The notes under the pieces are model-generated. The model did no database searches. It was not told the origin of the DNA and saw only the letters and a program-made list of their open reading frames with translations. Positions 2,991-5,984 of a stretch of 5,984 bases of DNA are shown piece by piece (the stretch's first letter is position 1; each line of letters begins with the position of its first letter). Both the position numbers and the translations under genes were made by a program. The DNA lies in contig CAIRDL010000835.1 in the NCBI GenBank assembly GCA_903877345.1, positions 1 through 5,984 of the forward strand, in the 5' to 3' direction. Source of the DNA: an uncultured Oscillochloris sp. Lineage in GTDB: Bacteria > Chloroflexota > Chloroflexia > Chloroflexales > Chloroflexaceae.

Positions 2991-3395
2991 GTGGTGCTTC
3001 ACCCGACGCTTGCGGAACTGGTGGTCCAGATTGATGCGGCCCGCGACACCATCCGGTTGATGCTGGTGCAGACCATCAACGCGGAGACAGGGCGGGTGAC
3101 GGTGAAGCGCACGCGGGCCACGCGACAGCGAGTGGTGCTTGTCCTGGGGGTTGCAACGGATGACCCGTGGTTCGTGGTGGGTTGGAAGAAGGCGATGGAC
3201 ACCTGGGGGCGCTACCGTGACCGGCTCACGGGACTCGCTCCGGCGGCCTTGCGGTGGGAATTGTTGTTTACGACGCGGCAATATTTTGCTGCGCGTGGTC
3301 GCAATGCTCGTCAATTGGGATGGTTCAGGGCGCGGATGCGGATGGTGGAGCGCATTGCCCAACAGCGTGGTATCTTCATCGGCATTGTTCCCTAA
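2991..3395 (+). CDS. Hypothetical basic protein, 134 residues
   Basis: I do not recognise this protein. It would begin at GTG 2991 (or 2994) and end at TAA, with a basic, helix-rich C-terminal half that has several aromatic residues (WFVVGWKKAMDTWGRYRDRL in the middle). No clear Shine-Dalgarno sequence precedes the start. The reading frame is the same as that of the XRE gene, separated from its TGA stop by 45 nt with no other stop. It could be translated after the XRE gene by reinitiation, be a former part of it, or use an unconventional start. A competing minus-strand frame across 2826-3530 has low-complexity, shadow-like composition. No function can be assigned. Confidence 0.5.
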   Translation: MVLHPTLAELVVQIDAARDTIRLMLVQTINAETGRVTVKRTRATRQRVVLVLGVATDDPWFVVGWKKAMDTWGRYRDRLTGLAPAALRWELLFTTRQYFAARGRNARQLGWFRARMRMVERIAQQRGIFIGIVP

Positions 3396-3406
3396 GATTG
3401 AGCGAT

Positions 3407-3585
3407 GGCACGGGGCAGGTGAAGCATTGGCACCACGCAAACGCTCCACCGTGGGGCTACGGTGCGTTTGAGGTTGGAGATGGCACTGAGGCCACGATGC
3501 CGCTGCACTGTACCCAAGGGGAGAGGGCACGGGGCAGGTGAAGCATTGGCACCACGCGAACGCTCCACAGTGGGGGCACGGTGCC
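3407..3585. repeat. Duplicated ~60-bp segment in the convergent intergenic region
   Basis: About 59 bp at 3407-3465 recur at 3526-3585 with only a few substitutions and one small length change. The conserved core GGGGCAGGTGAAGCATTGGC is identical in both. The copies are separated by about 60 bp. Each can form a stem through GCACC and GGTGC at its ends. The segment lies between the ends of the converging hypothetical and beta-CASP genes, so it may form structured 3' ends for both transcripts. No T-run marks a standard terminator. The whole gap 3396-3650 contains no other convincing gene. Confidence 0.75.
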
Positions 3586-3650
3586 GCTGGCAGTGCTCCT
3601 GATGTTGGCGTTGGCCCTGGCAGATCATGCTCATGGCTTCTCCTCCACCC

Positions 3651-5984
3651 CTACCCCGCCGCCCGCACCCGCGCCGTCCAGCCGGTGCGTTCAGCGAACA
3701 CCGCTGCCAGGGCCTCCGCCTGCTCCGGCGTTGGCGGCGGCGTGCAGCGTCCCTCCACCAGCAGCTCCAGATGGCGAATGGAGAGCGGGGCGACCCGTGC
3801 GAGCCCGGCGGGCAAGGCCGCGTCGAACGCCGCCGTCAAGGCTTCTGGCTGCGGGTTCGGGTTCAACAGAAACCCCCAGCCCGTCCGCGCCGTGATCGCC
3901 TCTAAGCGGGCCTGGTGCTGCGCCGCTTCCATCTGCGGCAAGGCGAATTGCACAATCAGATGGCCCGTCGCCACGTGCGACCCCACTTGCAGCGCAATGC
4001 CATCCAGCACGTCGCGGGCGTAGGTCAACGCCACCGGCGGGGCCATGCGCGTCGGCTGTGGAGCCACCAGTTCCGTCCGCAGCGCCTTCTGGTTCGGTTG
4101 GGGTGTTTCGGTCTGAATCTCCAGCGTCCACGCCGTCTCTGCCTGAAAGCGCGCTTGGAGCGCCTGGATTTCCACTGGCCCCAGATGCGCCCGCGTCGTC
4201 GCCCGCACACGCCGCTCGCCTTGGTGCAGCTTCGGTGGACGCTCGCACCCCGGCACCAGCTTACGCGCCAATTGCCCCAACGCCCCGTAATCGGGCGTGG
4301 GCGTCAGTTCCACCGTCGCGCCCGTCTCTTCCGCCAGCGCGGCCAGTGCCGTCGCGTAGCGCACCTGCGCCACTTCGGGAAACGCAAACGACAGCGTCAT
4401 CGTCCCCGTGTTCGGGTCAATTTTACGCCGATACAGTTCCTTGACCCCACTGAAGCGCCGCTCGATAGCCGCTATCAGCCGCTTGCCGTCCGTTTCTACC
4501 GTCCGGTTCATGTGGGTGTGGTCAAAGTCGGCCACCAAGCGCACCTGCACCTCCGGCGGCGTGCCGCTGACGACGAAGCGCGTGCGCTCCGTCAACAGCG
4601 TGCGCCCGATGTGGAGGCGGTCGCTCATGCTGGTCGCCGTGGCGAGCATGCAGATTTCCTCGAAGCGATAGGTGCGGTCGGGAGTGAGCAGGCGGGCGAG
4701 CATTGTTGGAGGCAGGCGCGTTTGCGTGCGCTCAGCAGCGAGCAACAGCTTCGTCAGCTTCTCGCGCAGCGGACGCGGAAAGCCATCCCACGCCCCCGGC
4801 CAACGCCCTAAGACGAGTTGCACCGCTGGCAGCGACACCCGCGCCTGCTCGCTGCGGTCGGCGGGCATCAGCCCGCGCAATTGGTCGCCGTGGCGTTCCC
4901 GACAGAGAAACGGTAGCAGGCTCCCACTGGAGAGTTCCACCAGCAACACCGCCCCGGGCTCCACCGGGTCGCGCACCGGCTCCACAGGCGCATCGGCAGC
5001 CTCAGCGCTCCGTAACGTGTAGTAGCCTGCGACCTCCGCCAACGGCACGAGCAGCGTTTGGGCTTCGGGCTGCGCGATGAGCGCCGCGACCATGTCTTCG
5101 GCGGCATCATCGGCGGTCGCCCCGTTCCAGAGCAGCGCCAAGGCCCGTGCCGTGACGACCGGCGCGCCCGTGCCGACAGCCGCCCGCGCCGCTGCAACCA
5201 ACGCGGGTAGGCGTTCCTGGGTCAAGGCCAAGCCTTGCCCAATCCCCAGACGGTTCGGTGCTGCGGGAGCGGGCAAGGTGAGCCGCCGGGCGGGACCCGT
5301 GGGAATGGTGAGCATGTCGCCATCTTCGGGACAATGTACCGTGCCGCCGATGCGCGTCCGCAGCGCCTCACGCGCCGCTGCATCGCCGTGGACGAGCGCA
5401 ACCTGGCGTGGGCGCAGTGCCGCTGCCAGCGCGGCCAACTCTGTCCCGTCGGCGTGCGCCGAGAGCGCGTAGGTTGCCACCGTGCAGCGCAGCGCGACCG
5501 TGCGCCCGCCCACCTCCAGCGTGCGGCGACGACCGGCGGCGGCATCCATCAGGGCGCGTCCGGGCGCCTCTTCATCCTGGTAGCCGGTGATGTAAATGGA
5601 GGAGTCGACTCGTTCCGCCAGACGGCTCGCGTACCAGGCGCTTGGCCCGCCAGTGAGCATGCCGCTCGAAGCGATGAGACACGCCGGTTCACCGCGCAAA
5701 ATCGCCTCGCGCTGTCCGGCCCCTTGCACCGCTTGCACCGTCCCGCCGAGAAAGACATCCTCGTTGCGGGCCATGCGCCGTTGCAGCGCCGGGGTGAGCG
5801 CTTCAGGAAAGGTCTGGTAGACGTTGCAGACGGTGCGGACCAAGCCGTCGGCGTAAATGGGGAATGATGGGATGTCGCCGTGCTCCTGGGCTTCGCGCAG
5901 CACCAAGAGCACCTCCTGGGCGCGGCCAAGGGCAAAGGCGGGGATAAGCACATGCCCGCCACGCTCAATCCCGCTGGCGACGGC
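3651..5984 (-). CDS. Beta-CASP metallo-beta-lactamase-fold nuclease, C-terminal part (5' end beyond window)
   Basis: The frame is open to the right edge, so 777 residues are visible and the N-terminal metal-binding HxHxDH part is outside. The first ~230 visible residues carry the beta-CASP signature: HVLIPAFALGRAQEVLL (11-27), ASSGM-TGG (about 105-113), TGYQDEEAPGR (133-143), SAHAD (175-179) and VHGD (198-201). The latter two supply conserved histidines. This family (RNase J, CPSF73 and the Ysh1-like group COG1236) cleaves RNA in the cytoplasm as endo- or 5' exonuclease. The C-terminal ~545 residues are a long extension I cannot assign. They contain several units of a helix followed by TG(A/W) and a strand, ending at TAG. 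The internal GTG codon at 5951 is not the start, because the upstream codons continue the conserved family sequence. A role in processing the nearby tRNA transcripts is attractive but unproven. Confidence 0.85.
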   Translation of the reverse strand, partial: AVASGIERGGHVLIPAFALGRAQEVLLVLREAQEHGDIPSFPIYADGLVRTVCNVYQTFPEALTPALQRRMARNEDVFLGGTVQAVQGAGQREAILRGEPACLIASSGMLTGGPSAWYASRLAERVDSSIYITGYQDEEAPGRALMDAAAGRRRTLEVGGRTVALRCTVATYALSAHADGTELAALAAALRPRQVALVHGDAAAREALRTRIGGTVHCPEDGDMLTIPTGPARRLTLPAPAAPNRLGIGQGLALTQERLPALVAAARAAVGTGAPVVTARALALLWNGATADDAAEDMVAALIAQPEAQTLLVPLAEVAGYYTLRSAEAADAPVEPVRDPVEPGAVLLVELSSGSLLPFLCRERHGDQLRGLMPADRSEQARVSLPAVQLVLGRWPGAWDGFPRPLREKLTKLLLAAERTQTRLPPTMLARLLTPDRTYRFEEICMLATATSMSDRLHIGRTLLTERTRFVVSGTPPEVQVRLVADFDHTHMNRTVETDGKRLIAAIERRFSGVKELYRRKIDPNTGTMTLSFAFPEVAQVRYATALAALAEETGATVELTPTPDYGALGQLARKLVPGCERPPKLHQGERRVRATTRAHLGPVEIQALQARFQAETAWTLEIQTETPQPNQKALRTELVAPQPTRMAPPVALTYARDVLDGIALQVGSHVATGHLIVQFALPQMEAAQHQARLEAITARTGWGFLLNPNPQPEALTAAFDAALPAGLARVAPLSIRHLELLVEGRCTPPPTPEQAEALAAVFAERTGWTARVRAAG

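Noticed and set aside
2826..3530. 234-residue minus-strand frame opposite the XRE 3' end and the hypothetical gene
   Set aside because: It overlaps the end of the well-supported XRE gene, has shadow-like low-complexity composition rich in R, H, P and S, and resembles no family.
3418..3600. Short repeated peptide (VKHWHHANAP) as a peptide-toxin or RiPP precursor
   Set aside because: The copies lie in frames that run into neighbouring genes without a suitable stop, no modifying enzymes are nearby, and a structured DNA/RNA repeat explains the data equally well.
3915..4811. 298-residue plus-strand frame
   Set aside because: It is antisense to the beta-CASP gene, extremely rich in Arg, His and Gln, and is a typical GC-driven shadow.

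Overview
High-GC bacterial DNA of accessory character with two blocks. Bases about 135-1997 hold a dense array of at least 19 tRNA or tRNA-like genes, all on the minus strand and mostly separated by only 1-14 nt. Bases 2000-5984 hold protein genes: a plus-strand XRE-type DNA-binding protein, a small plus-strand hypothetical protein, and the C-terminal part of a long minus-strand beta-CASP metallo-beta-lactamase-fold nuclease whose start lies beyond the right edge. No marker fixes the taxon. The GC content and the long beta-CASP protein with a C-terminal extension would fit a Chloroflexota chromosome, plasmid or integrated element, but this is a weak inference.

In transcription order (right to left) the array reads Pro(CGG), Trp(CCA), an atypical tRNA with an enlarged anticodon region (GAA-like), Arg(GCG), Arg(CCG), Asp(GUC), Leu(CAG), Glu(CUC), Gly(UCC), Ala(UGC), Lys(UUU, defective acceptor stem), Ile(UAU), Lys(CUU), an odd tRNA-like gene (possibly CCC), Tyr(GUA), Asn(GUU), Ile(GAU), Val(CAC) and Ser(GCU), then a possible further remnant cut by the left edge. 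All except Ser encode the CCA end.

The striking property is that only two of the 19 have the near-universal TTCRA T-loop. The rest fall into three families by nucleotides 54-58: TGCRA (nine genes, plus a TGCAC variant in Leu), GGCRG (four) and ATCGT (three). Positions 54 and 58 change together (T/A, G/G, A/T). Genes with G at 55 mostly have A18-G19 in the D-loop, while those with T55 mostly keep G18-G19. This looks like a coordinated rewiring of the tRNA elbow, not random decay, although a few members (Lys-UUU, the 579-653 gene, the 1698-1783 gene) do look chimeric or aberrant.

Two spacers in the array contain related inverted-repeat elements built from CTATCGG-type units. Between the array and the XRE gene lies a divergent control region with three copies of a 16-bp repeat, a good plus-strand promoter and a weaker candidate array promoter, so the XRE protein may regulate both directions. 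The convergent gap between the hypothetical gene and the beta-CASP gene holds a duplicated segment of about 60 bp.
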